DNA from: Achromobacter ruhlandii
Lineage (GTDB): Bacteria; Pseudomonadota; Gammaproteobacteria; Burkholderiales; Burkholderiaceae_B
DNA: 64,000 nucleotides
Reading direction: 5' to 3'
Assembly: GCF_902859695.1 (NCBI RefSeq)
Contig: NZ_CADIJL010000004.1
Span: 296,981 to 360,980 of the forward strand
Both the position numbers and the translations under genes were made by a program. A model generated the notes under the pieces. It had not been told where the DNA came from, did no database searches, and worked only from the letters and a program-made list of their open reading frames with translations. This document shows, piece after piece, positions 37,742 through 46,579 of this stretch. Position 1 is the first letter of the stretch. Every line of letters starts with the position of its first letter.

Positions 37742-39127
37742 ATGATCACCGAAACCATAAAAAAATTCGTCGGCCGACTGTTCGCGCCGGCAGCCCGGGG
37801 GCCTTTGCGCATCGGACGCGACAAGCACGGCATCGACCGCCGCAATGTCTCGCGCCACGCCATCAAGGTATGCGAGGTGTTGCGCCAGCATGGCTATGAA
37901 GCCTATATCGTCGGCGGCGCGGTGCGCGACCTGATCGTCGGCCTGGAACCCAAGGACTTCGACGTCGCCACCAACGCCACGCCCGAACAGATCCGCCCGC
38001 TGTTCCGCCGCGCCCGCATCATCGGCCGCCGCTTCCAGCTGGTGCACGTGGTGTTCGGCCAGGAAATCATCGAGACCTCCACCTTCCGCGCCCCCGCCTC
38101 GGAAGACCAGGAAACCGACGCGCACGGCCGCATCCTGCGCGACAACGTGTTCGGCACGCACGAGGAAGACGCGGCGCGCCGCGACTTCACCATGAACGCG
38201 CTGTACTACGACCCGCACAACGAGGAAGTGATCGACTTCCACAACGGCGTGGCCGACCTGAAGAAGCGCCAGATCCGCATGATCGGCGACCCGGCCAAGC
38301 GCTACCGCGAAGATCCGGTGCGCATGCTGCGCGCGGTGCGTTTCGCCGCCAAGCTGAACGGCACGATCGACCCCGCCACGCGCCAGCCGATCCGCACCAT
38401 GGCCGACCTGATCGAGAACGTGCCGGCCTCGCGCCTGTTCGACGAGATGCTCAAGCTGCTGACCTGCGGCCACGCCATGGACTGCCTGCGCCAATTGCGC
38501 GCCGACGGCCTGCACAACGGCCTGCTGCCGCTGCTGGACGTGGTGCTGGAACAACCGGGCGGCGAGCACTTCGTGGAACTGGCGCTGGAACGCACCGACG
38601 CCCGCGTGCGCGCCGGCAAGACCATCAGCCCCAGCTTCCTGTTCGCCGCGCTGCTGTGGCAGCAGGTGGAGGTGCGCTGGAAGCAGCTGCGCGCCCAGGG
38701 CGAACACACCATCCCGGCGCTGTCGCAGGCCGCCGACTCGGTGCTCGACGAGCAGACCGAGAAGCTCGCGATCCAGCGCCGCTTCTCGTCGGACATGCGC
38801 GAAATCTGGTTCATGCAGCCGCGCTTCGAGCGCCGCATGGGCAAGACCATCTTCCGCATGATCGAACAACCGCGCTTTCGCGCCGCCTGCGACTTCCTGC
38901 AGCTGCGCGCCGCCGCCGGCGAGTTCGACAGCGTGCTGGCGCAGTGGTGGATGGACCTGGCCAACGCCGACGATGCCACCCGCGCCGACATGATCGAGGA
39001 AGTCTCGCGCCTGCCGCGCGAAGCCTGCGACGGCCCGGCGCCGGCCGCGCGCAAGCGCCGGCCGCGCCGCCGCTCGTCCTCGCGTGGCGCGGGCAGCGCC
39101 GCGGGCGGTGCCGGCGGCGCCGAGTAA
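37742..39127 (+). CDS. pcnB: Poly(A) polymerase I PcnB
   Basis: This 461-residue class II nucleotidyltransferase adds 3' poly(A) tails that mark RNAs for decay. The catalytic segment GGAVRD with DFDVAT supplies the two metal-binding Asp residues, followed by GRRFQLVHVVFG, RDNVFGTHEEDAARRDFTMN and KRYREDPVRMLRAVRFAAKL. The last ~30 residues are a basic, Arg-rich tail (ARKRRPRRRSSSRG) typical of PcnB and likely to bind RNA. It follows the HAD gene without a gap, and folK begins 4 bases after its stop. The pcnB-folK order is conserved widely. Confidence 0.96.
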   Translation: MITETIKKFVGRLFAPAARGPLRIGRDKHGIDRRNVSRHAIKVCEVLRQHGYEAYIVGGAVRDLIVGLEPKDFDVATNATPEQIRPLFRRARIIGRRFQLVHVVFGQEIIETSTFRAPASEDQETDAHGRILRDNVFGTHEEDAARRDFTMNALYYDPHNEEVIDFHNGVADLKKRQIRMIGDPAKRYREDPVRMLRAVRFAAKLNGTIDPATRQPIRTMADLIENVPASRLFDEMLKLLTCGHAMDCLRQLRADGLHNGLLPLLDVVLEQPGGEHFVELALERTDARVRAGKTISPSFLFAALLWQQVEVRWKQLRAQGEHTIPALSQAADSVLDEQTEKLAIQRRFSSDMREIWFMQPRFERRMGKTIFRMIEQPRFRAACDFLQLRAAAGEFDSVLAQWWMDLANADDATRADMIEEVSRLPREACDGPAPAARKRRPRRRSSSRGAGSAAGGAGGAE

Positions 39128-39131
39128 AGCC

Positions 39132-39614
39132 ATGGCCGCCCCCGTGCGCACCTACATCGGGCTGGGCGCCAACCTGGGCGACAGCGCGGCAACGCTGCGC
39201 AGCGTGCTGGCCGAGCTGGCCGCCACCGACGGCATCGTCGCGGTGACGGCCTCGCCGTTCTATCGCACGGCGCCGGTGGAGGCCACCGGCCCGGATTTCG
39301 TCAACGCGGTCGCGGCGCTGGACACCACGCTGGCGCCTCTCGACCTGCTGGATCTGCTGCAGGCGCTGGAATTGCGCCATGGCCGTGAGCGGCCCTACCG
39401 CAACGCGCCGCGCACCCTCGACCTGGACCTGCTGCTGCATGGCGACGCCGCCATGGCGCATGAGCGCCTGATCCTGCCGCACCCCCGCATGCAGTTGCGC
39501 GCCTTCGTGCTGCGCCCGCTGCGCGACCTGGCGCCGACGCTGACGCTGGCCGGCCGCGGCCTCGACGCCTGGCTCGGCGACATCACCGACCAGCCAATCG
39601 AACGCCTGGACTGA
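39132..39614 (+). CDS. folK: HPPK, 6-hydroxymethyl-7,8-dihydropterin pyrophosphokinase FolK
   Basis: This 160-residue enzyme transfers pyrophosphate from ATP to the pterin in folate synthesis, just before dihydropteroate synthase. The family motifs are YIGLGANLGDSAATL, SPFYRTAPV, RTLDLDLLLHGD (metal-binding Asp residues) and LPHPRMQLRAFVLRPL. ATG 39132 is used because it starts MAAPVRTYIG, the normal N-terminus. It is the last gene of the hda-HAD-pcnB-folK unit and is convergent with the sugar kinase gene. Confidence 0.96.
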   Translation: MAAPVRTYIGLGANLGDSAATLRSVLAELAATDGIVAVTASPFYRTAPVEATGPDFVNAVAALDTTLAPLDLLDLLQALELRHGRERPYRNAPRTLDLDLLLHGDAAMAHERLILPHPRMQLRAFVLRPLRDLAPTLTLAGRGLDAWLGDITDQPIERLD

Positions 39615-39679
39615 ACCGCGCCTGGCGGCACGGTTGCCCCGCCTTCCTGATTACCTTGAAGATCGGCCCTGCGGCCGCG

Positions 39680-40576
39680 TCACGCCTTGGGCGCGAACGC
39701 CAGCATGGCGCGTTCGACGTCGTCCACGCCGGGGAGCCCCGCCTCGTTGCCCAGGTGCTGGATCTTGTGCGCCGAGGCGGCGCGGGCGAAGGTGAAGTGT
39801 TCCTTCCAGGCCAGCTCGGGCCGGTTGAGGTACGACCAGACATAGGCGCCGTGGAACACGTCGCCCGCGCCGGAGGTGTCGATGATGCGGTCCGCCGGCA
39901 CGTCCAGCGACGGCAACGTGTCGACCTTGCCGCTTTCGTCGTACCAGAGCATGCCGCGCTCGCCCAGCGTCACCGCGCCGATGCGGCAGCCGCGCTGCTT
40001 GAGCAGGTCCAGCAAGCCGTGCGGCGACAGGTCGAGCTGTTCGCACATGCGTTCGGCGCAGACCGCCACGTCGATGTGGCGCAGCAGTTCGTCGGTGTTC
40101 TCGCGCACGCCGCCGCCGTCCAGCGAGGTCAGGATGCCGGCCTGGCGGCAGGCGCGCGCGTAGTGCAGCGCGGCGTCGGGCTGGTGGCCGTCCAGGTGCA
40201 GCGCGCGATAGCCATCGACGTCCAGGCGCGGGAAATCGTTCAGGTAGTCGGCATCGCGCGCCCGCACAATGGCGCGCTTGCCATGATTGGGCATGATGAA
40301 CGACAGCGACGAGCGCCGCACCTGGCGCCCGTGCAGCGTGACGCCGTGCGCGGCCGCCATGTCGGTATACATGTGGCCGAGCCAGTCCGGCGCCAGCGAG
40401 CAGATCAGGTCGGGCCGGGTGCCCAGCTTGCCGCAGGCGAACGCCGCGGTGACGGCATTGCCGCCGAACGACACGGCGTAGTCGCGCGCCACGCTTTTCT
40501 CGTCGCCGGTAGGCCATTCGTCGGCCAGCACGGTGACGTCGATGTAGGTATGCCCGATGAAAAGCGCTGCACTCAT
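39680..40576 (-). CDS. PfkB-family carbohydrate/nucleoside kinase
   Basis: This 298-residue protein has the ribokinase fold. FGGNAVTAAFACGKLG matches PfkB signature 1, and DTSGAGDVFHGAYVW holds signature 2 with the catalytic Asp and anion hole. SLDGGGVRENTDELL lies in the lid region. It would phosphorylate a sugar, sugar acid or nucleoside with ATP. Its closest resemblance by eye is to the sulfofructose kinase/YihV-like group, but no sulfoglycolysis genes surround it, so the substrate is open. It stands alone between folK and the CoA-lyase operon. Confidence 0.88.
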   Translation of the reverse strand: MSAALFIGHTYIDVTVLADEWPTGDEKSVARDYAVSFGGNAVTAAFACGKLGTRPDLICSLAPDWLGHMYTDMAAAHGVTLHGRQVRRSSLSFIMPNHGKRAIVRARDADYLNDFPRLDVDGYRALHLDGHQPDAALHYARACRQAGILTSLDGGGVRENTDELLRHIDVAVCAERMCEQLDLSPHGLLDLLKQRGCRIGAVTLGERGMLWYDESGKVDTLPSLDVPADRIIDTSGAGDVFHGAYVWSYLNRPELAWKEHFTFARAASAHKIQHLGNEAGLPGVDDVERAMLAFAPKA

Positions 40577-40631
40577 GAGACCGTCCGCGGAAAGATTTGC
40601 CGGATTGTAGGCCGGCCACCGCCGGACGGGA

Positions 40632-41462
40632 TCAAGCGGCGCTGGCTTCGCCTGCCTGCGCCAGCACGCGGCGGGCGCGGGTGATGACGGGCGCGTCCAC
40701 CATCTTGCCGTCCAGCATGAAGGTGCCGGCGGCCTTGTCGCGGTGCGCGTCAACCACGCGGCGGGCCCAGGCCAGCTCGGCCGGATCGGGCGCGAAGGCG
40801 GCGTGGATCACCGGCACCTGCGCGGGATGGATGCACAGCATGCCGCCGAACCCCATCTGCTGGGCGCGCGCGGCGGCGGCGGACAGCCCGGCGTGGTCCT
40901 CGACCCCCGGGAACACGCCGTCCAGCGCCGGCGCCAGCCCGGCGGCGCGGGTCTGCAGCAGCACCTGCACGCGGGCGTGGTCCAGCACGGCTTCGGCGCC
41001 GGCGGTGTCCGGCGCCAGGCCCAGGTCCAGGCCGTAGTCGAGGCTGCCGAACGCCAGCCGCGCCACGCCGGGCGTGCCGGCGACCTCGGCGGCGTTGAGG
41101 ATGCCGCGCGCGGTTTCCAGGATCGGAATGACCGGCAGCCCCGCCTGCGCCACGTGGCGCACCTGCGCCAGGCTTTCGGCCTTGGGCAGCAGGATGCCGG
41201 CCACGGCGGGCTTGCCGCGGCAGGCCTTCAGGTCGTCGTCGTGCCACGAGGTGGAGGCGTCGTTGATCCGCACCCACACCCGCGCCTGCGGCTGGGTGCC
41301 GAGGAAGTCGCAAAGCGCTTCGCGGGCCGAGGCCTTGGCCAGGTGCTCGACCGCGTCTTCCAGGTCGACGATGACGGCATCGGCGCCGCTGGCCAGGGCC
41401 TTGGGGATGCGTTCGGCACGGGAGGCCGGCACGAACAACGCGGTACGAACGACGGAATGCAT
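40632..41462 (-). CDS. CoA-ester lyase, CitE/HpcH-HpaI family; probable citramalyl-CoA lyase
   Basis: This 276-residue TIM-barrel lyase has RTALFVPASRAERIPKA at the N-terminus, DAVIVDLEDAV (metal-binding Asp/Glu), the Arg-bearing VRIND, ILLPKAESL, PILETARGILNA (metal-binding Glu) and AFGSLDYGLDL. These are shared by citramalyl-CoA, malyl-CoA and beta-methylmalyl-CoA lyases. Its start overlaps the CoA-transferase stop by one base (TGATG). With that transferase and the upstream hydratase it completes the itaconate route, which would end in acetyl-CoA and pyruvate. The exact substrate is inferred from context. Confidence 0.88.
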   Translation of the reverse strand: MHSVVRTALFVPASRAERIPKALASGADAVIVDLEDAVEHLAKASAREALCDFLGTQPQARVWVRINDASTSWHDDDLKACRGKPAVAGILLPKAESLAQVRHVAQAGLPVIPILETARGILNAAEVAGTPGVARLAFGSLDYGLDLGLAPDTAGAEAVLDHARVQVLLQTRAAGLAPALDGVFPGVEDHAGLSAAAARAQQMGFGGMLCIHPAQVPVIHAAFAPDPAELAWARRVVDAHRDKAAGTFMLDGKMVDAPVITRARRVLAQAGEASAA

Positions 41463-42655
41463 CACACCACCTCCGAAGCATGGAAGCGCGCCACCTGTTC
41501 GGGCGCGTATCCCAGTGATGCTAGCACCGCATCCGTGTTCTGGCCCACGGCGGGCACCGCCGCCATGCGCGGCGCGAAGGCGTTGCTGCCGGCCGGCGGC
41601 AGCAGCGCCGGCAGCGCGCCGGCCGGGCTGTCGACTTGGCTCCAGCGGTCGCGCGCCCGCAATTGCGGGTGGGCCCAGACCCCGGCCATGTCGTTGACCC
41701 GGGCGTTGGCGATCTGCGCGTCTTCCAGCCGGTCGGTGACCTGCTGCACGCTGAGGTCGGCGAAGGCCGCGACGATCAGCGCGCGCAGGGCCTCGCGGTT
41801 GGCGGTGCGCAGCGAGTTGGTGGCGAAACGCGGGTCCTCGGCCAGCTCGGCCTGGCGCAGCACCTGGGCGCAGAACACGCGCCATTCGCGTTCGTTCTGC
41901 AGGCCCAGCATGATGGTATTGCCGTCGCCGGTGGGGAACGGACCGTAGGGATAGATCGAGGCGTGGGCCGCGCCGGCGCGCACCGGCGGCGCCGCGCCCT
42001 CGAACGCGTAGTACATCGGGAAGCCCATCCACTCGACCATGCTCTCGAGCATGGAGACGTCCAGGCGGCTGCCCAGGCCGGTCTTCTGGCGCAGCAGCAG
42101 CGCGTTGAGAATGGCGGAATAGGCGTACATGCCGGCCGAAATGTCGGCGATGGAGCATCCGGCCTTGACCGGGTCGTCGGCGGTGCCGGTGACCGACAGG
42201 AAGCCGCTTTCGCTCTGGATCAGCAGGTCGTAGGCCTTCTTGTCCTGGTAGGGGCCGCCTTCGCCATAGCCGGAGATGTCGCAGACGATCAGGCGCGGAT
42301 ACTTGGCGTGCAGCGCCTCGAACGACAGCCCCAGGCGCGCGGCGGCGCCGGGCGCCAGGTTCTGCACCAGCACGTCGGCCTGTTGCAGCAGGCGTTCCAT
42401 GATGTCGCCGGCTTCGTCGCGCTTGAGGTCCAGCGTCAGGCTTTCCTTGGAACGGTTGGTCCAGACGAAGTGCGACGACAGGCCGCGCACGCGCTCGTCG
42501 TAGCCGCGGGCGAAGTCGCCCGCGCCGGGGCGTTCGATCTTGATGACGCGCGCGCCCATGTCCGCCAGCTGGCGGGTGCAGAACGGGGCGGCGATGGCGT
42601 GCTCGAGGCTGACGACGGTGATGCCGTCCAGCGGGCGGGGGGCTGGCGTGCTCAT
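41462..42655 (-). CDS. CaiB/BaiF family III CoA transferase (2 of 3); probable itaconate CoA transferase
   Basis: This 397-residue protein carries family III segments: VVSLEHAIAAPFCTRQLADM, KIERPGAGDFARGYD, RSKESLTLDLKRDE, VQNLAPGAAARLGLS, and CSIADISAGMYAYSAI with the catalytic Asp. Such enzymes load CoA from succinyl-CoA onto a dicarboxylic acid. It is flanked by a hydratase (4-base ATGA overlap) and a CoA lyase (1-base overlap). The trio matches the Ict-Ich-Ccl itaconate pathway in enzyme class. Mesaconate or another C5 acid is a real alternative. Confidence 0.87.
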   Translation of the reverse strand: MSTPAPRPLDGITVVSLEHAIAAPFCTRQLADMGARVIKIERPGAGDFARGYDERVRGLSSHFVWTNRSKESLTLDLKRDEAGDIMERLLQQADVLVQNLAPGAAARLGLSFEALHAKYPRLIVCDISGYGEGGPYQDKKAYDLLIQSESGFLSVTGTADDPVKAGCSIADISAGMYAYSAILNALLLRQKTGLGSRLDVSMLESMVEWMGFPMYYAFEGAAPPVRAGAAHASIYPYGPFPTGDGNTIMLGLQNEREWRVFCAQVLRQAELAEDPRFATNSLRTANREALRALIVAAFADLSVQQVTDRLEDAQIANARVNDMAGVWAHPQLRARDRWSQVDSPAGALPALLPPAGSNAFAPRMAAVPAVGQNTDAVLASLGYAPEQVARFHASEVV

Positions 42656-43482
42656 GCGGTGAACCTCAGTTCGGCCTGGTGGGCCAGCGTGCCGTCCTGC
42701 TCGGCCCAGAGCCGGGCCAGGCCCGGTTCCTCGAGGCGGCCGGCGACCTGGAAGGGCGTGGGTGAAACCAGCGGCCGCAGGCCGCGATACGACAGGTGCG
42801 TGGGACGGGCGCCAGGGTGGGCGCGCATGAAAGCGGCGACCATCTCGGTGGCGATCAGCGGGCCGTGCACCACCAGGCCCGGATAGCCTTCGGTGCCGGT
42901 CACGTAGGGATGGTCGTAGTGGATGCGGTGACCGTTGAAGGTCACCGCCGAATAGCGGAACAGCAGCACCGACGAGGGTTCGATGGTGTCGCGCCACTGC
43001 GCCTGCGGCGCCGGCTCGGTGCCGGCGAGCTTGGGCGGCGTGGGCTGGCGGTAGACGATGTCCTGCTCTTCCAGGATGGCCACCTCGCCGTCCTGGCGGT
43101 ACTCGTGGCGCACCGTCACGAACAGCAGCGCGCCGGTGCGGCCGGCCTTTTCCTTGACGTCGGCCACCACCGAGACCCGTTCGGCCGGCACGCCCACCCT
43201 AAGCGGCTGGCGGAATTCGACGCGGCCGCCGGCCCACATGCGGTTGCGGTCCTGCGCCGGCGGCAGGAAGCCGCCGCGGGCCGGGTGCCCATCCGTCCCC
43301 AAGCCATCGGCCGCGACCGTGCTGATGAAGAACGCCCATTGCCACAAGGGGGGCAAGGGGTCCCCCACGGCGGGCGCCGGACCGCCCAGCGTGGCGGCGA
43401 CGCGCGCCGCATGGCCGGGATCCAGCGCGTCCGCCTGGCGCTCGCCGCTGCCGATCCAGCCGGCCGGGTCTGTCGATGTCAT
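42652..43482 (-). CDS. FAS1-like (HTD2-type) dehydratase; probable itaconyl-CoA/mesaconyl-CoA hydratase
   Basis: This 276-residue double-hotdog protein has an N-terminal half (GGFLPPAQDRNRMWAGGRVE) and a C-terminal hotdog whose FRYSAVTFNGHRIHYDHPY carries the His/Asp-type catalytic stretch of HTD2-like hydratases. HGPLIATEMV follows. Mesaconyl-C4-CoA hydratase and the itaconyl-CoA hydratase Ich belong to this group. AGAGGAA stands about 8 bases before ATG 43482. It is the first gene of the three-gene operon and is divergent from a LysR gene with 136 bp between. Confidence 0.85.
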   Translation of the reverse strand: MTSTDPAGWIGSGERQADALDPGHAARVAATLGGPAPAVGDPLPPLWQWAFFISTVAADGLGTDGHPARGGFLPPAQDRNRMWAGGRVEFRQPLRVGVPAERVSVVADVKEKAGRTGALLFVTVRHEYRQDGEVAILEEQDIVYRQPTPPKLAGTEPAPQAQWRDTIEPSSVLLFRYSAVTFNGHRIHYDHPYVTGTEGYPGLVVHGPLIATEMVAAFMRAHPGARPTHLSYRGLRPLVSPTPFQVAGRLEEPGLARLWAEQDGTLAHQAELRFTA

Positions 43483-43539
43483 GCCGATATTCCTCTGATG
43501 ATTGATCTGGTGGCTAGCATCCCGCATGGCGGGGACACT

Positions 43540-43549
43540 GTGAATTCAC
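43540..43549. promoter_or_regulatory. Palindrome in the hydratase / LysR divergent gap, possible operator
   Basis: GTGAATTCAC is a perfect 10-bp palindrome near the middle of the 136-bp divergent gap, and its surroundings are the most A/T-rich part of that gap. It could be half of a LysR binding region. Chance occurrence cannot be excluded. Confidence 0.3.
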
Positions 43550-43618
43550 TTTTCCTCAAGGCCGGCTTTGGGGCGCCTGAATCGTGCGCCCGGCGCCCGC
43601 CGCCGTAATATAGGCGCC

Positions 43619-44512
43619 ATGCACTTCGATCTCGCCGACCTCCGCCTGTTCATCCACATCGCCGAATCCCCCAGCCTGACGCAGGCCGCCAAGCGCGCCC
43701 ACCTGTCGCTGGCCGCGGTCAGCGTGCGCATCAAGGCGCTGGAGAACCAGCTCAACACCCGCCTGTTGTACCGCGACAGCCGTGGCGTGGAAATCACCCC
43801 GGCCGGCCAGCGGCTGTTGCAGCACGCGCGGGTCATCATGCGCCAGGTCGATCACCTGAAGCACGACTTCCAGGAGCAGGCCGATGGCGATGCCGGCCAC
43901 ATCCGCATCTTCGCCAACACCACGGCGGTCACCGAATTCATGCCGGACATCCTGGCGCGGTTCCTGGCGGGCCATCCCGGCGTCACCGTCGACCTGCAGG
44001 AACGCCTGACGCGCGACATCGTGCGCGGCGTGCTGGACGGCACCACCGACCTGGGCATCGTCGCCGGGCCGGTCGACGCGCCCGAACTGCAGACCATCCA
44101 CTTCAGCACCGATCGGCTGGTGCTGGTGGTGCCCAACGGCCATCCGCTGCAGGACCAGGACAAGGTCAAGCTGGCCGACGCGGTGCGCTATCCGTTCATC
44201 ACCATGCATGAGGGCTCGACCCTGGTGGCGTTCCTGCGCGACCAGCTCGAGCGCATCGGCCAGCGCCTGCCGCAACGCATCCAGCTGTACAGCTTCGATT
44301 CCATCTGCCGCATGGTGCAGGCGGGCGTCGGCGTCGGCGTGATCCCGGATTCCGCCGCGCGCCGCTACGGCGCGGAGATGAAGCTGCGGGTGGTGGAGCT
44401 GGATGAGCCCTGGGTGGTACGCGAGCGCAAGCTGCTGGTGCGCGACGTTGACGCCCTGCCCGGCTGCGCGCGTGAACTGATCGAGCAGATCCGGCAACCG
44501 GCGGCCGCCTGA
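43619..44512 (+). CDS. LysR-family regulator, probable controller of the adjacent C5-acid operon
   Basis: This 297-residue protein starts MHFDLADLRLFIHIAESPSL with the helix-turn-helix TQAAKRAHLSLAAVSVRIKA and LNTRLLYRDSRGVEITPAG. The effector domain begins near HIRIFANTTAVTEFMP. Its closest relative in the window is the LysR at 58038-58937 (shared RLFxxVxE, LSLxAxSxRxK, RLLxR, ANTTA and VGVIP/IAVVP wording), so the two are likely paralogues. Position argues for control of the divergent hydratase operon, as ItcR/RipR does for itaconate genes in Pseudomonas. It might also act on the operon at 44.6-47.8 kb. Confidence 0.9.
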   Translation: MHFDLADLRLFIHIAESPSLTQAAKRAHLSLAAVSVRIKALENQLNTRLLYRDSRGVEITPAGQRLLQHARVIMRQVDHLKHDFQEQADGDAGHIRIFANTTAVTEFMPDILARFLAGHPGVTVDLQERLTRDIVRGVLDGTTDLGIVAGPVDAPELQTIHFSTDRLVLVVPNGHPLQDQDKVKLADAVRYPFITMHEGSTLVAFLRDQLERIGQRLPQRIQLYSFDSICRMVQAGVGVGVIPDSAARRYGAEMKLRVVELDEPWVVRERKLLVRDVDALPGCARELIEQIRQPAAA

Positions 44513-44607
44513 CGCGCTGGCGGCGGGAGGCGCCCCAACCGTCCCGCGCGCCGCGATGCCACGTCCAGCAGGCTGTTCACGCGACACGCCGCCTCGCGCC
44601 GCGAGCC

Positions 44608-45408
44608 CTAGCGCCCCGTGAACGCCGGCGCGCGCTTCTGCGCGAAGGCGCGCATGCCCTCCAGGTAGTCGTCGGTGTAGCCCAACTCGCGCTGCAAGGC
44701 GCATTCCAGGTCGAACTGCTGCGCCAGCGTGTTGCCGCTGGACGCATGCAGGGCGGTCTTGGTCGCGGCATAGGCGCGAGTCGGTCCGGCGGCCAGCGTG
44801 GCGCGCGCGTCAGCCAGGGTGGCCTCCAGGTCCGCGTCCGGCACCACGCGCCAGATCAACCCCCAGGCCTCGGCCTGGCGCGCGCTGACGGCCTCGCCGA
44901 ACAGGGCCGCGCCCATGGCGCGCGCCGAACCCACCAGGCGCGGCAGGAACCAGGTGCCGCCCGCGTCCGGCAACAGGCCGATCTTGCTGAAGGCCTGGAT
45001 AAAGCGCGCCGACTCCACCGCGAACACCACGTCGCACGCCAGCACCAGGCTGGCGCCGGCGCCGGCCGCCACGCCGTTCATGACGCACACCACCGGCGCC
45101 GGCAGCGCGCGCAGCCGCAGGATGAGCGGCTTGTACAGTTTTTCCAGGTTCTCGCTCAGGTCGCGGCGCGAACCGTCCTCGGCCGGCTTGCGCTCGCCCA
45201 GGTCCTGGCCGGCGCAGAAGCCGCGGCCGGCGCCAGTCAGGATCACGCCGCGCAAGCCGGCGTGCGCCTCCAGCGCGTCCAGCGCCCGCGCCAGCTCGGC
45301 GTGCATGACGGCGGTAAAGCTGTTCAGGCGCTCGGGGCGGTTCAGGGTGATGACGCCAACGCCCTGCTCCAGCGTGAACGTGATCTCGGTGTAGCGGTCA
45401 TGGCTCAT
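44608..45408 (-). CDS. Enoyl-CoA hydratase/isomerase, PaaG-like
   Basis: This 266-residue crotonase has VGVITLNRPERLNSFTAVMH, the oxyanion-hole stretch AGRGFCAGQDLGERK, and GVAAGAGASLVLACDVVFA. IGLLPDAGGTWFLPRLVGSA places an Asp where ordinary hydratases have Glu, the arrangement of PaaG, which isomerises ring-epoxide acyl-CoA in phenylacetate degradation. Other crotonases also share it, so plain hydratase or isomerase activity on another acyl-CoA is possible. It overlaps the upstream acyl-CoA dehydrogenase gene by four bases. Confidence 0.88.
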   Translation of the reverse strand: MSHDRYTEITFTLEQGVGVITLNRPERLNSFTAVMHAELARALDALEAHAGLRGVILTGAGRGFCAGQDLGERKPAEDGSRRDLSENLEKLYKPLILRLRALPAPVVCVMNGVAAGAGASLVLACDVVFAVESARFIQAFSKIGLLPDAGGTWFLPRLVGSARAMGAALFGEAVSARQAEAWGLIWRVVPDADLEATLADARATLAAGPTRAYAATKTALHASSGNTLAQQFDLECALQRELGYTDDYLEGMRAFAQKRAPAFTGR

Positions 45409-46517
45409 GCCAGTTCCTCCAGCACCGCCAGTTGCTCGGCGCTGTCGCCCAGCAGCAGGTCCGCCACCGTCAGACGCTTGAAGTAATCGCCCACCTCCAG
45501 CTCGTCCGTCATGCCCATGCCGCCATGCAATTGCACCGCCATCTGCGCCACCAGCCGGCCCGCGCGCGCGGTTTCGAGCTTGGCCGAGGCCAGAATGCGG
45601 CGGCGCTGCGCCGGCTCGGGTTCGGTCAACGCGGCCACCGCCACGTAGGCCATGGATAGCGCCAGTTCCTTGGCCACCAGCATTTCCGCCAGGCGGTGCT
45701 GCAAGGCCTGGAACGCGGCCAGCGGCTGGCCGAACTGCTTGCGCGTCTTGAGATAGTCGACGGTGATTTCGAGCAACCGCTCCATCGCGCCCGCCGCATG
45801 GGCGCATAGCGCGGCCGTCCCCCATTGCAGCGCGTGCGCCAGGGCCGCGTCGGCCGCCTCGCCCCGCGCCAGCAGCGCATCCGCGCCAAGCGATGCCGCG
45901 TCGAAATCCAGGCGGGCGCAACGCGCGCCGTCCAGCGTCGGCGTGTCGGTGACGCGTACCCCAGTGGCATCCGCCGGCACCGCCAGCAGCAGCGTGGCGC
46001 CGTCGTCGGCCCGCGCGCTCACCAACCAGGCATGGGCCGCGGCGCCATGCCATACCAGGTGCTTGGCGCCGTCCAAACGCCAGCCGTCGCCGTCGCGCGT
46101 TGCGCGGCAGTCATTCGGATCGGCCTGGTAGCGGCGTCCGGGTTCCTGGTACGCCACGCTGACCACGTGCTCGCCCGAGGCGATGGCGGGCAACCAGCGC
46201 TCACGCGCGGCGGCGTCGCAGGCGCCGATCAGGGCCGCGCCCATCACGGCGCTCGGGATCACAGGCTCGGCCACCAGCCCGCGCCCCAGTTCCAGGTGCA
46301 CCGGCAGCAGGCTGGCCGGCACTTCGCCGAAGCCGCCCGCTTCCTGCGGAATGTTCAGCCCCAGCACGCCCAGCTCGGCCAGCGCGTTCCAGGCCGCCGG
46401 ATCGAGCCGGCCGGCGGCCTCGCGGGCGCGGCGCCGAGGCCGGGTCCATGCCTGCTCCACCAGGCGGCGCAGGCTGTCGGCCAGCATGCGCTGTTCTTCG
46501 GTATAGAGGAAATCCAT
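45405..46517 (-). CDS. Acyl-CoA dehydrogenase, smaller partner of a tandem pair
   Basis: This 370-residue protein has FGEVPASLLPVHLELGRGLV, the flavin-strand stretch WRLDGAKHLVWHGAAAHAWL, LKTRKQFGQPLAAFQALQHR and VQLHGGMGMTDELEVGDYFK. It lacks the usual IYEGT segment near the C-terminus and is shorter than standard enzymes. Such short subunits pair with a longer acyl-CoA dehydrogenase in heterotetramers (for example in steroid side-chain and pimelate systems). The next gene upstream encodes a longer acyl-CoA dehydrogenase. AAGGAG precedes ATG 46517. Confidence 0.88.
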   Translation of the reverse strand: MDFLYTEEQRMLADSLRRLVEQAWTRPRRRAREAAGRLDPAAWNALAELGVLGLNIPQEAGGFGEVPASLLPVHLELGRGLVAEPVIPSAVMGAALIGACDAAARERWLPAIASGEHVVSVAYQEPGRRYQADPNDCRATRDGDGWRLDGAKHLVWHGAAAHAWLVSARADDGATLLLAVPADATGVRVTDTPTLDGARCARLDFDAASLGADALLARGEAADAALAHALQWGTAALCAHAAGAMERLLEITVDYLKTRKQFGQPLAAFQALQHRLAEMLVAKELALSMAYVAVAALTEPEPAQRRRILASAKLETARAGRLVAQMAVQLHGGMGMTDELEVGDYFKRLTVADLLLGDSAEQLAVLEELA

Positions 46518-46579
46518 GTGTCGTGCTCCTTGCGGCGCGCGCCTGTCTTGCAATCCAGGCGGGCGTCCGGATTGGCGGA

